Shown: one piece after another, positions 24,198 to 31,610 of the stretch | Layout of the letters: each line of letters starts with the position of its first letter | How positions within the stretch are numbered: position 1 is the stretch's first letter | Assembly (NCBI RefSeq): GCF_003952225.1 | Contig: NZ_CP034437.1 | Span: 4,292,501 to 4,356,500 of the forward strand | Direction: 5' to 3' | Origin: Paenibacillus albus | GTDB lineage: Bacteria; Bacillota; Bacilli; Paenibacillales; Paenibacillaceae | Length of the DNA stretch: 64,000 nt | Position numbers and translations under genes: made by a program | The notes under the pieces: model-generated | The model's database searches: none | The model's input: the letters and a program-made list of their open reading frames with translations, nothing else | What the model was told of the DNA's origin: nothing

Positions 24198-27100
24198 CTA
24201 TTCCAAAGGCTGACTAACCAACATATGGTATAGCCCATGCGCAGCCAGCAGCTCCTCATGGGTCCCCGACTCCGCAATCAAGCCTTGATCCAGCACGAGA
24301 ATGCGGTCTGCATGACGGATGGTGCTAAGACGGTGCGCGATGATGAGCGTCGTCCGATCTTGCAAGATCGTGCTCATGTTCCGCTGAATGATCTTCTCGG
24401 ATTCATTGTCCAGAGCGCTTGTCGCCTCGTCGAAAATCAGAACGCTAGGATTTCCAATTAACGCCCTGGCAATGGCGATGCGTTGACGCTGCCCACCGGA
24501 CAGGCTTGCTCCTCGCTCTCCCACCTGGGTATCGTAGCCGTTCGGGAAAGTCATGACGAACTCATGCGCGCCAGCCAGCATCGAGGCTGACATAACCTCG
24601 TCCATCGACGCGCCGGGTATTTGATAAGCGATGTTCTCGCGAATCGTTCCGCTGAACAATCCCGCTTCCTGCTGCACGACGCCGATCTGCTTGCGGAGCG
24701 TAACCGCCTGTACCTGTTTCAGATCATGTCCGTCGACGCGAACAGTTCCGCTGCTTGGCTCGTACAGCTTGAGCAGCAAGTTCGCCAACGTCGATTTGCC
24801 CGATCCGCTTCGGCCTACGATCGCGACCGTCTGCCCCGGAGCCATCTCGAAGGAGATGTTCTGCAGCACGTTCCTCCCCTCGGATTCATAACGGAACGAT
24901 ACGCGATCGAAATCGACCGCTCCCCGAAGCTTAGGTAATGCCGTCAGGCTTGCCGGATCGGCTTCCTCCACCTCGGATTCGAACACATCGTCCAGCCTTT
25001 CCAATGCTATCCGTACGCCTTGGAACTCGTCCCACACCCCGATTAATCCAAGCGCGGCATGGGTAACGAGCGCATAAACCGCGCTGAAAGCCATCAGTTC
25101 GCCTACGGTCAGCTTCTCTCCGATAATCAAATTTGCCCCCGTATACATCACGGTAACGGCGCTCAACGTTTGCAGCACCGTGGCGATAGAACCGGAGTAC
25201 ATGCCGATTTTCCACGACTTCATCTGTACGAACGTCGAGTGTCGGAACTTGCTCTCTACTTTTTTCCTAACCTCGTCCTCCGCGGCAAGAGCTTTCACCG
25301 TCCGCATGGAACCAACGGATTCCACCAGTACGTTCTGCAGATCGACGTTCGCCTGGAATTGTCTCCGGCTATTGCGTTTCATAATCGGGGTAACAATCAG
25401 TGTAAGCGCGATGAAACACGGAATGAATGCCAATGCGATCCAAGCGAGCGACGTGTTATAAGTGAACATGAGAATCAAATAGACGACGATCGTAATGATA
25501 TTAAGCACGGCATTCATGCTGTTCGACACGAGGAAATGGCGGATGACCTGATTCTCCCCTGCCCGAGTCAAGACGTCTCCCACTTTCCGTGCGGCGAAAT
25601 ATCGCATAGGAAGACGAAACACATGCCGATAAAAGCTCATAATCATATCGATGTCAATCTTCATAAACGTAACCGCGATAACCCATTCCCTGATCGATTG
25701 AACGAGCAAGGTCACGAACGCTACGCCCAGCATCACGATCAACATCATATTGAGGTCGTCGAAGTTCCCTCCGATCAGCACCCGATCGATAACTTGCTGC
25801 GTAAAGAGCGGAAACGATAGATTAATAACCTGCAACAGCAGCGTCAGCCATACGAGATGGAACAAAGCCGGTTTGTGCGCGGTGAAAAAAGCCCAGTAAC
25901 GCCTGAACGACGGCTTGGATTCCTCTTGTACAGAGAATGCTTCGGTCGGCTTCAAATAGATCGTATTTAATGTCCACCCTTTGAGGAAATCCTCATGCGT
26001 ATAAGTCAGCAGCCCGATTCCCGGGTCGGCCACGGTTACGTAAGCTTCGTCTACTTTGACAACTACAACATAATGATTGCCTTTCCAGTGCGCGATCGCC
26101 GGCAGCTTCCGCTCTGATAATCCCTTCAAGCTGCTGCGTACCGTCTCCGCCTCGAAGCCGATCGACTCCGCTGTTTTGCATAGATTGAACAGCGTACTAC
26201 CTTCCAATCCGACTTGCGCCGCTTGTCTAAGCTTATGAATGCTTAATCGACGACCGTAGTGTCTTGCGATCATCGAAAGACAAGTCGGACCGCAGTCCAG
26301 CTCGCTTTGCTGGATTTGCACGGGAAAACGGCCTCGGAATCGCCAAACTCTTTTCCCCCCTTGCCGCTCCTGCTTCTCCGGTTCCGAATCTAACGGATCT
26401 TCGTCGGCATTGTAGGCACGGTCTTCGGCTTCAACCGCCTCGGCAGCCGCATAACGACCCATGTCCGAGCTTTGCATATAAGCGGAAGCAATTCCTATAA
26501 TCGTCGCCCTTACTTTCGGATATTTCTTGATCAGCTCGTCGAAGTCGTTCTTGGACAAGCGGAACACAGACAGAGCTTCATCCGCTACGACGGTCGCCTT
26601 ACGAGGATCGCCGGTTAACAGAGCCAGCTCCCCAAAGAATTCACCGGCTTTAACCGTGTTCAGCCTCCGATTCCCATCGCTTTCCTTCAACACGGATGCG
26701 GTACCCGAACGAAGGATATAGAACGCGTCTCCGATTTCCCCTTCGCTAACGATCGCTTGACCCGCTTCATATTGTTTCATGATCATATTATCGAGCAACG
26801 AACGAAGCTCCTGATGATTCAAGGGGGCCAGCAGCGCCGTCTGCTTCAGGAATATCCGCATCGCTTCATCCGTTAATTGATCTAGCAAGTACACTCTAAG
26901 CTCCGGATGCGCGTCGATCATCTGCATGAACTTCGTTCTCGACAGCCTGAGCAATTCCAATTCGGTCGAAGCTCTAAGCGTGTGCTGTTGAACTTCTTCG
27001 TTCAATAACGCATCCTGTCCGAAATGCGCGCCAGCCTCCATCAAGCCGAGATTAATCTCCTTGCCTTCGGGACCTACGCCGATCCTCCGCACTCTACCCG

Positions 27101-27263
27101 AAACGATAAGGGAGAAGGAATCCTCCCTCTCGCCGGCACGGATAATCGTCTCTCCCATTTGGAAATTAACCTTCTGGAAGGATGCGGATAGCTCTTCTTT
27201 CTCCTGAGGCGACAGCACTTGAAATATAGGGATCGAATCCCATATTCTATGACGTAACTCCAA
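24198..27263 (-). CDS. C39 peptidase ABC exporter with two cyclic-nucleotide-binding domains
   Basis: A 1021-residue peptidase-containing ABC transporter. Order: cNMP-binding domain 1 (about 10-135), cNMP-binding domain 2 (145-265), acidic linker, C39 peptidase (315-440), six-helix membrane domain (455-740), ATPase (775-1015). C39 residues are intact: Gln318, Cys324 in DCGPTC, His397 in NHYVVV, Asp413 in VADP. The ATPase has Walker A GRSGSGKST, LSGGQRQR, FDEATSALD and the H-loop His. Domain 2 keeps the phosphate cassette GELALLTGDPRKATV with Arg221; domain 1 is degenerate. TTG 27263 follows GGGAGG. It should cleave Gly-Gly leaders and export the peptide encoded at 28191-28535. It is 26 bases behind the foldase gene. 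Confidence 0.93.
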   Translation of the reverse strand: MELRHRIWDSIPIFQVLSPQEKEELSASFQKVNFQMGETIIRAGEREDSFSLIVSGRVRRIGVGPEGKEINLGLMEAGAHFGQDALLNEEVQQHTLRASTELELLRLSRTKFMQMIDAHPELRVYLLDQLTDEAMRIFLKQTALLAPLNHQELRSLLDNMIMKQYEAGQAIVSEGEIGDAFYILRSGTASVLKESDGNRRLNTVKAGEFFGELALLTGDPRKATVVADEALSVFRLSKNDFDELIKKYPKVRATIIGIASAYMQSSDMGRYAAAEAVEAEDRAYNADEDPLDSEPEKQERQGGKRVWRFRGRFPVQIQQSELDCGPTCLSMIARHYGRRLSIHKLRQAAQVGLEGSTLFNLCKTAESIGFEAETVRSSLKGLSERKLPAIAHWKGNHYVVVVKVDEAYVTVADPGIGLLTYTHEDFLKGWTLNTIYLKPTEAFSVQEESKPSFRRYWAFFTAHKPALFHLVWLTLLLQVINLSFPLFTQQVIDRVLIGGNFDDLNMMLIVMLGVAFVTLLVQSIREWVIAVTFMKIDIDMIMSFYRHVFRLPMRYFAARKVGDVLTRAGENQVIRHFLVSNSMNAVLNIITIVVYLILMFTYNTSLAWIALAFIPCFIALTLIVTPIMKRNSRRQFQANVDLQNVLVESVGSMRTVKALAAEDEVRKKVESKFRHSTFVQMKSWKIGMYSGSIATVLQTLSAVTVMYTGANLIIGEKLTVGELMAFSAVYALVTHAALGLIGVWDEFQGVRIALERLDDVFESEVEEADPASLTALPKLRGAVDFDRVSFRYESEGRNVLQNISFEMAPGQTVAIVGRSGSGKSTLANLLLKLYEPSSGTVRVDGHDLKQVQAVTLRKQIGVVQQEAGLFSGTIRENIAYQIPGASMDEVMSASMLAGAHEFVMTFPNGYDTQVGERGASLSGGQRQRIAIARALIGNPSVLIFDEATSALDNESEKIIQRNMSTILQDRTTLIIAHRLSTIRHADRILVLDQGLIAESGTHEELLAAHGLYHMLVSQPLE

Positions 27264-27289
27264 CTTTGCAAGCCTCCCGATCGATCATC

Positions 27290-28075
27290 CTATACTTGCT
27301 CTCCTGCCAGATAACCCCACAGACCGATATCGACTCTTGCATTCGTGATGGCCTCTTTTAACCACGCTTCAAATAAAGCATCGGCAATTGCCATCCGCGT
27401 TTCCTCGGTAAGCTCGGCCGGTCTCACTTCCCATACGTGCAGCAGTCGGTAATAGGAGCCGAATGGGAAAGGTCCCACTGTCTGCTTTGCTTCCGCTGCG
27501 AATACGGAGGCTTCTTCTTCGCCGCTTAATTGAGTTCGTCCGATCCATCCGATATAACCGCCGTTGTATTTACTGCTGTCACTGCAGCAATACGTTTGCG
27601 CCAATGCATAGAATGATATGCCTTCCTCTAGCTGAAAGAGCAGCTCTTGCGCCTGGTCCTTACCCAGAGCGATCAATTGTGATACGTTCGCCCTGTCGAA
27701 AGCCATTCGATTGTCCCAAAAATAAGCTTCTATCCGCTCCTCGCTAGCTACGATCCGTTTCGCCTTCTCCGTCAGAAGAAGAAGCTTGGCCGCTTCGAAT
27801 AGATCGTTCTTGTCCAAGCCCCGCCGATTCAGCCATTCCATCGTTTCCGCCGCGCTGTAGAGTCCCTTTCTTTTGCGCAGCTCGTTTGCTTCATCTATCC
27901 ATTCCTGTTCCTCGACCGATATCTCGTTCTTCTCGGCGAATTCTATTATTACGGCACTTCGAACGGTATCGTCGACCGCGAACAGCCTGCCTTCTATAGT
28001 CGCAAACTTAAGCACGTCTCGAAGCCGCCATTCTTTATCGTTGACGCTGACCGCAATAGGGTCCCTATCGTTCAT
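27290..28075 (-). CDS. PpiC/parvulin-like foldase of the export cassette
   Basis: A 261-residue soluble protein without signal peptide. The N-terminus (1-120) is a helical chaperone-like region resembling SurA/PrsA. A parvulin-like domain follows (about 130-225) with the motif KYNGGYIGWIGR that corresponds to the GGDLGWF turn of PpiC prolyl isomerases. Several canonical parvulin active-site residues are not evident, so enzymatic activity is uncertain. ATG 28075 is preferred (GGGGG, 9 bases upstream) over TTG 28081. Proteins of this kind are often encoded with C39-type exporters. Its proline-rich putative client peptide is the preceding gene, and the exporter follows 26 bases downstream. Confidence 0.75.
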   Translation of the reverse strand: MNDRDPIAVSVNDKEWRLRDVLKFATIEGRLFAVDDTVRSAVIIEFAEKNEISVEEQEWIDEANELRKRKGLYSAAETMEWLNRRGLDKNDLFEAAKLLLLTEKAKRIVASEERIEAYFWDNRMAFDRANVSQLIALGKDQAQELLFQLEEGISFYALAQTYCCSDSSKYNGGYIGWIGRTQLSGEEEASVFAAEAKQTVGPFPFGSYYRLLHVWEVRPAELTEETRMAIADALFEAWLKEAITNARVDIGLWGYLAGEQV

Positions 28076-28104
28076 CCGCAAAAGCCCCCTTTCCCGATCG
28101 CAAA

Positions 28105-28133
28105 GTAAAAAAACCTAACGAAAGTTAGGTTTA
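28105..28133 (-). terminator. Terminator or attenuator between peptide and foldase genes
   Basis: AAACCTAAC, loop TTTC, GTTAGGTTT with a T7 tail on the minus strand, 58 bases after the peptide stop. Read-through would give a small amount of foldase-exporter message and much peptide message, a usual ratio for precursor and export machinery. Confidence 0.9.
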
Positions 28134-28190
28134 GAAGAATCTTCGTAATGAATGGAGTTGTTAAAGCATTATTTGGCACCGCTCCGAGGA

Positions 28191-28535
28191 TTATGGTTTG
28201 GGATTCACTATCGGTTTCGTTGGCGGTGTCGGGTTTGTGCTACTGTTAAACGCTGGCGGCGGCGTAAATGTTATTCCCGGGTTCGCTGGTACAACTACCG
28301 GCGGTTGAGTAGGTGTTGGAGTCAGGCCAAACTGCCCTGCGCTGAAGTTGGTAGCTCCGCCTTTATTGCTTACCACAATCATTCCATCGATAACGTTGAC
28401 ATAAAGTCCAGGAGCCAAGTTAGAGGCAGGTGGTGTCGCAACCGTTCCACCGATCACTTCTTTGCTTTCCGCTTCCGTCAAAGGTTTCTCCAGATCTTCG
28501 AGCTTGAAATCGTTGGACTCATTCTCTTTTGACAT
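28191..28535 (-). CDS. Double-glycine-leader secreted peptide with FecR-like proline-rich core
   Basis: A 114-residue precursor. The leader (1-30) is acidic and fits the C39 consensus: Leu12, Leu15, Leu19 with TEAESKEV before Ile28-Gly29-Gly30, so cleavage would release an 84-residue product starting TVATPP. The product contains a short beta-rich section (GLYVNVIDGMIVVSNKGG, then AGQFG) that resembles FecR-type domains, followed by a Pro/Thr-rich tail (PTPTQPP, NPGITFTPPPAF, PTPPTKP). It has no Cys, so disulfide, lanthionine or thiazole chemistry is excluded. GGGAGG sits 8 bases before the ATG. It is the first gene of the cassette with foldase and exporter. Function may be structural, adhesive, signalling or toxic. 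Confidence 0.82.
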   Translation of the reverse strand: MSKENESNDFKLEDLEKPLTEAESKEVIGGTVATPPASNLAPGLYVNVIDGMIVVSNKGGATNFSAGQFGLTPTPTQPPVVVPANPGITFTPPPAFNSSTNPTPPTKPIVNPKP

Positions 28536-28700
28536 TTCTGAATCCTCCCAAATTATTAATAAATTTTCGTAACCGATACGATTAAATTCCTACTAATCTA
28601 TACTTATTACATATTTTACATATGGGAGACTTCGTTGTAAATGTAATTCGACATCATTCTTCATCATTCAAGCCCCGTCGGCTGTCAACAGAGGTCGTTT

Positions 28701-28739
28701 TAATAAAAGGCTATGTTAAACGTTATTGTTGATTTTTGA
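28701..28739. repeat. Left target duplication and left inverted repeat
   Basis: TAATAAAA (28701-28708) is the left copy of the target duplication. The left inverted repeat (28709-28739) begins GGCTATGTTAAACG and ends GTTGATTTTTGA. Confidence 0.85.
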
Positions 28740-28763
28740 TATTACGAACAAATGTTCTAGAAT
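28736..28763 (+). promoter_or_regulatory. Sigma-A promoter with LexA (SOS) operator-like box
   Basis: TTGATA (28736-28741), a 16-base spacer and TAGAAT (28758-28763). The spacer holds CGAACAAATGTTCT (28745-28758), which fits the Gram-positive LexA/DinR pattern CGAAC-N4-GTTC with one weak end base. The -35 overlaps the inverted repeat of the element. LexA would block this promoter until DNA damage. Confidence 0.65.
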
Positions 28764-28797
28764 AGGGGTAATATCATTGTTCGGAGATGATTTACCC

Positions 28798-28980
28798 ATG
28801 GATTTAAAGGAACTGAAGAGACTTGCGGATACATTGGATGATAAAGGTAAGCGAGAGCTTATCTACTTTTTGCAGTCCCGAACCAAGGGCGTAGCGGTTC
28901 AAGTCCGAGCGATTGATGAAATTCAAGAGCAGAAGCATAAAGATGGACTCGTTTGTCCGCATTGCAAAAACCATGCATAG
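28798..28980 (+). pseudogene. Truncated IS1595-type transposase, N-terminal part only
   Basis: Sixty codons beginning MDLKELKRLADTLDD and ending in the first half of a zinc ribbon, VCPHCKNHA, then a TAG stop. Full IS1595 transposases continue with the second CxxC and a DDE domain of 200 or more residues, all absent here. GGAG lies 11 bases before the ATG. It might still be translated as a short DNA-binding peptide. Confidence 0.8.
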
Positions 28981-29055
28981 AATGCAATTGAGGGTCTATG
29001 ATTTAACAGATGGTATCTTTTCATAGTAGTTATTTAACCAGGGGAGGGTACATTA

Positions 29056-29586
29056 ATGATTTCAATTGCTGAGATGAATTTAGAGGACTCTTACAGGATT
29101 CGTGATATTGACCGTTCCGAAACAATCGAACTGATTTATAAGTGCGTTGATGGGGAGATTCAGGAGACGAAGATGCCACATGAATGCCCAAATTGGAACG
29201 AAGAGCATTACCAGGAGATTATAAGGAGATTCGATTATGAACTAAGTAACGGTGGTACAGCCTATGGAGCATATGATGGAGACAAATTGGTTGGCTTCGG
29301 GGTACTAGCACACAAATTCAGAGGCAAAGATAAAAGTCAGCTTCAGATAGACCTTATGTATGTTTCACGAAATTATCGAAGACAAGGAATTGGAAGCCGA
29401 ATTTTCTATGAATTAAGCCAAGTCGCAATTGAAAAAGGAGCTACACAGCTATACATATCCGCCACCGAAACCGAGTCAGCGGTAAAATTTTATTCCAGTC
29501 GTGGTTCTGCGTTGACATCCGAATTGGACGAGGAGCTTTTTCGAAAGGAACCCAATGACATCCACATGACAAAGGACTTGTTATAA
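29056..29586 (+). CDS. GNAT acetyltransferase, passenger of the IS1595-type element
   Basis: A 176-residue GCN5-related N-acetyltransferase. The acetyl-CoA motif A is clear as LMYVSRNYRRQGIGSRIFYELS (Arg/Gln-x-x-Gly-x-Gly/Ala pyrophosphate loop) near residues 97-118. It is followed by LYISATETESAVKFYSSRG, the usual C-terminal strand and helix. The N-terminal region (EMNLEDSYRIRDIDRSE) suggests a small-molecule or antibiotic-type acceptor rather than ribosomal protein, but the substrate is not known. GGGGAGGG precedes the ATG. It lies entirely between the inverted repeats, so it is mobile cargo. Confidence 0.88.
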   Translation: MISIAEMNLEDSYRIRDIDRSETIELIYKCVDGEIQETKMPHECPNWNEEHYQEIIRRFDYELSNGGTAYGAYDGDKLVGFGVLAHKFRGKDKSQLQIDLMYVSRNYRRQGIGSRIFYELSQVAIEKGATQLYISATETESAVKFYSSRGSALTSELDEELFRKEPNDIHMTKDLL

Positions 29587-29601
29587 CGAGTACGTTAGCA
29601 A

Positions 29602-29632
29602 TAACCCGCCTTTTCACCAAGGCGGGTTTCTT
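29602..29632 (+). terminator. Terminator of the GNAT gene inside the element
   Basis: AACCCGCC, loop TTTTCACCAA, GGCGGGTT then TCTTA. It follows the acetyltransferase stop by 15 bases and lies inside the right inverted repeat boundary. Confidence 0.85.
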
Positions 29633-29636
29633 ATGG

Positions 29637-29675
29637 TCAAATATCAACATTGAAATTTAACATAGCCTAATAAAA
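29637..29675. repeat. Right inverted repeat and right target duplication
   Basis: On the minus strand the right end reads GGCTATGTTAAATTT and continues to GTTGATATTTGA (29667 down to 29637). TAATAAAA at 29668-29675 repeats the left flank exactly. Confidence 0.85.
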
Positions 29676-29697
29676 AAAGAGCTCCAGTAAGGAGCCC
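29668..29697 (-). terminator. Terminator of hxlAB, interrupted at its U tract by the element
   Basis: GGGCTCC, loop TTACT, GGAGCTC then T7ATTA on the minus strand. The last eight bases of the tract are the target duplication of the IS1595-type element. Confidence 0.85.
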
Positions 29698-29751
29698 TGA
29701 GTGCAGTGAATCCAGCTAACGGAACCTACTGCGCTCGAAATCTAGCTGAGC

Positions 29752-30309
29752 CTATTCCAAATTCGCGTGATTGTGGAACATGGCAGCGCCCTCGAGCGAC
29801 TTCCGCTCCATCAGGTGCAGGACGATCGTATCGAGCAGCAGCAGCAGCGATTGCTCGAACAAGCTGCCCATCGGCTGAGTGGTAGATGCCATGCCTGCTG
29901 ATCCGTCCTTGGTCGCGGCCGGAACGACGACACAGGCGGACGCCAGCTGACCCAAGGTAGATTCCGGCATAACGGTCAGGGTAGCGACTTCTGCACCAAG
30001 ACTCTTAGCCTTGGCTGCCATCGCCGCAAGTGTTCTCGTCTCGCCCGAGCCGGAGCCAATCACGAGCAGATCGCCCGCGGCTATGCCCGGCGTAACGGAC
30101 TCCCCTACAACAAAAGCACGAAAGCCCATATGCATCAGGCGCATAGCGAACGCGCGCATCATCAATCCAGAGCGGCCAGCTCCCGCGACGAATATCGCTC
30201 CGGCGCTCGCAACCGACTCCGCAAGCGCTTCGATTTCTTCCAGGCGCACGAGACTTAGTGTCCGCTCCAGTTCCTGCAGGATGGATGTTGTAGTAATAGG
30301 CGTCTTCAC
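29752..30309 (-). CDS. hxlB: 6-phospho-3-hexuloisomerase
   Basis: A 185-residue SIS-domain isomerase that converts D-arabino-hex-3-ulose-6-phosphate to fructose-6-phosphate, the second step of the ribulose monophosphate route of formaldehyde fixation. The SIS phosphosugar loops FVAGAGRSG (about 37-45) and IGSGSGETRTLAAM (about 83-97) are intact and the length matches HxlB. GTG 30309 begins 4 bases past the hxlA stop, so translation is probably coupled. Cytoplasmic; acts in detoxification with HxlA. Confidence 0.95.
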   Translation of the reverse strand: MKTPITTTSILQELERTLSLVRLEEIEALAESVASAGAIFVAGAGRSGLMMRAFAMRLMHMGFRAFVVGESVTPGIAAGDLLVIGSGSGETRTLAAMAAKAKSLGAEVATLTVMPESTLGQLASACVVVPAATKDGSAGMASTTQPMGSLFEQSLLLLLDTIVLHLMERKSLEGAAMFHNHANLE

Positions 30310-30313
30310 CGCG

Positions 30314-30946
30314 TTAGCCCTGCTTGATCATTCGCTGCATTTGAGCAGCGACCAGCTGCATGTCCTCGGATCCAGTAATGCCGCCTCCGACGATGACGAG
30401 ATCCGGCTGCGCGCTAATTACCTCAGGCAGCGTTTGCAGCTTGATGCCGCCGGCGATAGCCGTTTTCGCATGCTTCACGACGCGCTTGATCGTTGCCAGG
30501 TCCTCGAACGAATTTTTGCCTGCCGCTTGGTGATCGTAGCCGGAATGGACGCAAATATAGTCGACGCCAAGGCTGTCGATCTCCTGCGCGCGGCTCGCGA
30601 TATCTTGGACATTAATCATGTCGACCATGATCTTCTTGTTCTGCTTGCGTGCTTCTTCGACTGCTCCCTTAATCGTCGAATCGTCCGATACGCCGAGAAC
30701 CGTAATGATATCCGCGCCTGCTTCTGACGCTTTCATGACCTCGTATCCCCCGGCATCCATAATTTTCAGATCAGCGAGCACTTTCAGCGACGGGAATTCG
30801 TCCTTAATCGCCTTTACGGCGTGAAGTCCTTCATTGATGACAACAGGCGTGCCGATCTCGACGATGTCGATGTAAGGAGCTACCTCTTTCACTACTTGCT
30901 TTGCTTCCGTGATGTTTACCAAATCCAATGCCAATTGCAGTTCCAT
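30314..30946 (-). CDS. hxlA: 3-hexulose-6-phosphate synthase
   Basis: A 210-residue TIM-barrel enzyme of the OMP-decarboxylase suprafamily. It condenses formaldehyde with ribulose-5-phosphate. The DxKxxD signature is seen in LADLKIMDAGG near residues 60-68, with EIGTPVVINEG and the phosphate loops AGGIK and VGGGIT also present. Length is typical. AAAGGAGAGA precedes the ATG. It is the first gene of the hxlAB operon, behind an intergenic region with repeated GTAAG-type boxes and downstream of hxlR on the same strand. Formaldehyde probably induces it through HxlR. Confidence 0.96.
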   Translation of the reverse strand: MELQLALDLVNITEAKQVVKEVAPYIDIVEIGTPVVINEGLHAVKAIKDEFPSLKVLADLKIMDAGGYEVMKASEAGADIITVLGVSDDSTIKGAVEEARKQNKKIMVDMINVQDIASRAQEIDSLGVDYICVHSGYDHQAAGKNSFEDLATIKRVVKHAKTAIAGGIKLQTLPEVISAQPDLVIVGGGITGSEDMQLVAAQMQRMIKQG

Positions 30947-30991
30947 GTATATCTCTCTCCTTTATTCTATTGTTTTGCAGCGATGTGTCCA

Positions 30992-31038
30992 TAGTAAGTT
31001 GATGCCGCACTTTAGGGAAGTACGCACTTTCAAGTAAG
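30992..31038 (-). promoter_or_regulatory. Repeated AAGTAAG boxes, candidate HxlR operator
   Basis: TAGTAAG (30992-30998), AAGTACG (31018-31024) and AAGTAAG (31032-31038) recur in the same orientation 46-85 bases upstream of hxlA. HxlR of Bacillus subtilis binds repeated sites ahead of hxlAB, so these boxes are reasonable operators. A TTGAAAGTGCG stretch between them may hold the -35. Confidence 0.45.
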
Positions 31039-31067
31039 TCCGTATCCTGGAGGAAACTGCTCCGCAT

Positions 31068-31098
31068 CAAAAAAGCAGACCCCACGAGGGATCTGCCT
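31068..31098 (-). terminator. Terminator of hxlR
   Basis: GCAGATCCC, loop TCGT, GGGGTCTGC then T6, on the minus strand 30 bases beyond the hxlR stop. It shows hxlR and hxlAB are separate units. Confidence 0.92.
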
Positions 31099-31127
31099 GA
31101 TTGATACATAGCTATGAGAAGCCATAT

Positions 31128-31508
31128 TCAGATGGATTCGGCAACCTGAGCGTTGTCTCTTCCGAGCACTTGCTGGCCGTAATTCATGCCCCATTCATAC
31201 ATCAGCTTCAGGATAGGGACTAAGCTCTCGCCATAAGCGGTCAACTTATACTCAACTTTCGGCGGTACCACAGGGTAGACCGTTCGGTCCACGAGCTTGT
31301 CTTCCTCCAGCTCGCGGAGCTGGTTCGTCAATATTTTCTGCGTAATCGTAGGTATGAGCTTCTGGAGCTCGTTAAACCGCTTCGTGCCCTCGATGCCGAG
31401 ATGCCAGAGAATGATGAGCTTCCACTTGCCGCCGATCAGCGCAAGCGTCAGCTCCTTCTCACAATTAATCTGGTCGATCTCGATTCGGGAACGGATATCT
31501 TTTGCCAT
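31128..31508 (-). CDS. hxlR: HxlR family transcriptional regulator
   Basis: A 126-residue winged-helix regulator. The HxlR core is seen as [16 protein letters not shown], the recognition region [30 protein letters not shown], and the wing [17 protein letters not shown] Cys at residue 15 ([11 protein letters not shown]) is at the place of the N-terminal Cys conserved in HxlR, which reacts with formaldehyde. ATG 31508 is set by AGGGAGG; the open frame extends to 31565. It sits upstream of hxlAB on the same strand, unlike the divergent hxlR of Bacillus subtilis. Confidence 0.92.
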   Translation of the reverse strand: MAKDIRSRIEIDQINCEKELTLALIGGKWKLIILWHLGIEGTKRFNELQKLIPTITQKILTNQLRELEEDKLVDRTVYPVVPPKVEYKLTAYGESLVPILKLMYEWGMNYGQQVLGRDNAQVAESI

Positions 31509-31610
31509 AGCGAGGTGCCTCCCTGGTGATGTCGTGTCCCAATAGATTAACGAATTGGCACGCATCTGTCTACAGATCCAAGGACCATTTCCTCTGTCAG
31601 CCCATGCATC

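Larger units (their letters stand above)
28709..29667 (+). mobile_element. Non-autonomous IS1595-type element carrying a GNAT gene
   Basis: A 959-bp element bounded by inverted repeats that begin GGCTATGTTAAA at both ends and match at 26 of 31 positions. It is flanked by a perfect 8-bp direct repeat TAATAAAA (28701-28708 and 29668-29675). Inside are a truncated IS1595-type transposase start (28798-28980), a complete acetyltransferase gene and its terminator. Eight-base duplications are normal for IS1595. With intact ends but no catalytic domain it would need a helper transposase. It is inserted in the U tract of the hxlAB terminator, upstream of the secreted peptide gene. Confidence 0.85.

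Noticed and set aside
25059..25820. 253-residue plus-strand open frame opposite the ABC exporter
   Set aside because: Composition is His/Arg/Asn-rich with no domain. It mirrors codon use of the real gene on the other strand.
16386..28535. Idea that the C39 exporter processes the NHLP-type peptide
   Set aside because: The NHLP-type peptide has no Gly-Gly site and the exporter has its own Gly-Gly-leader client in the same operon. The link is not supported, though it cannot be excluded.
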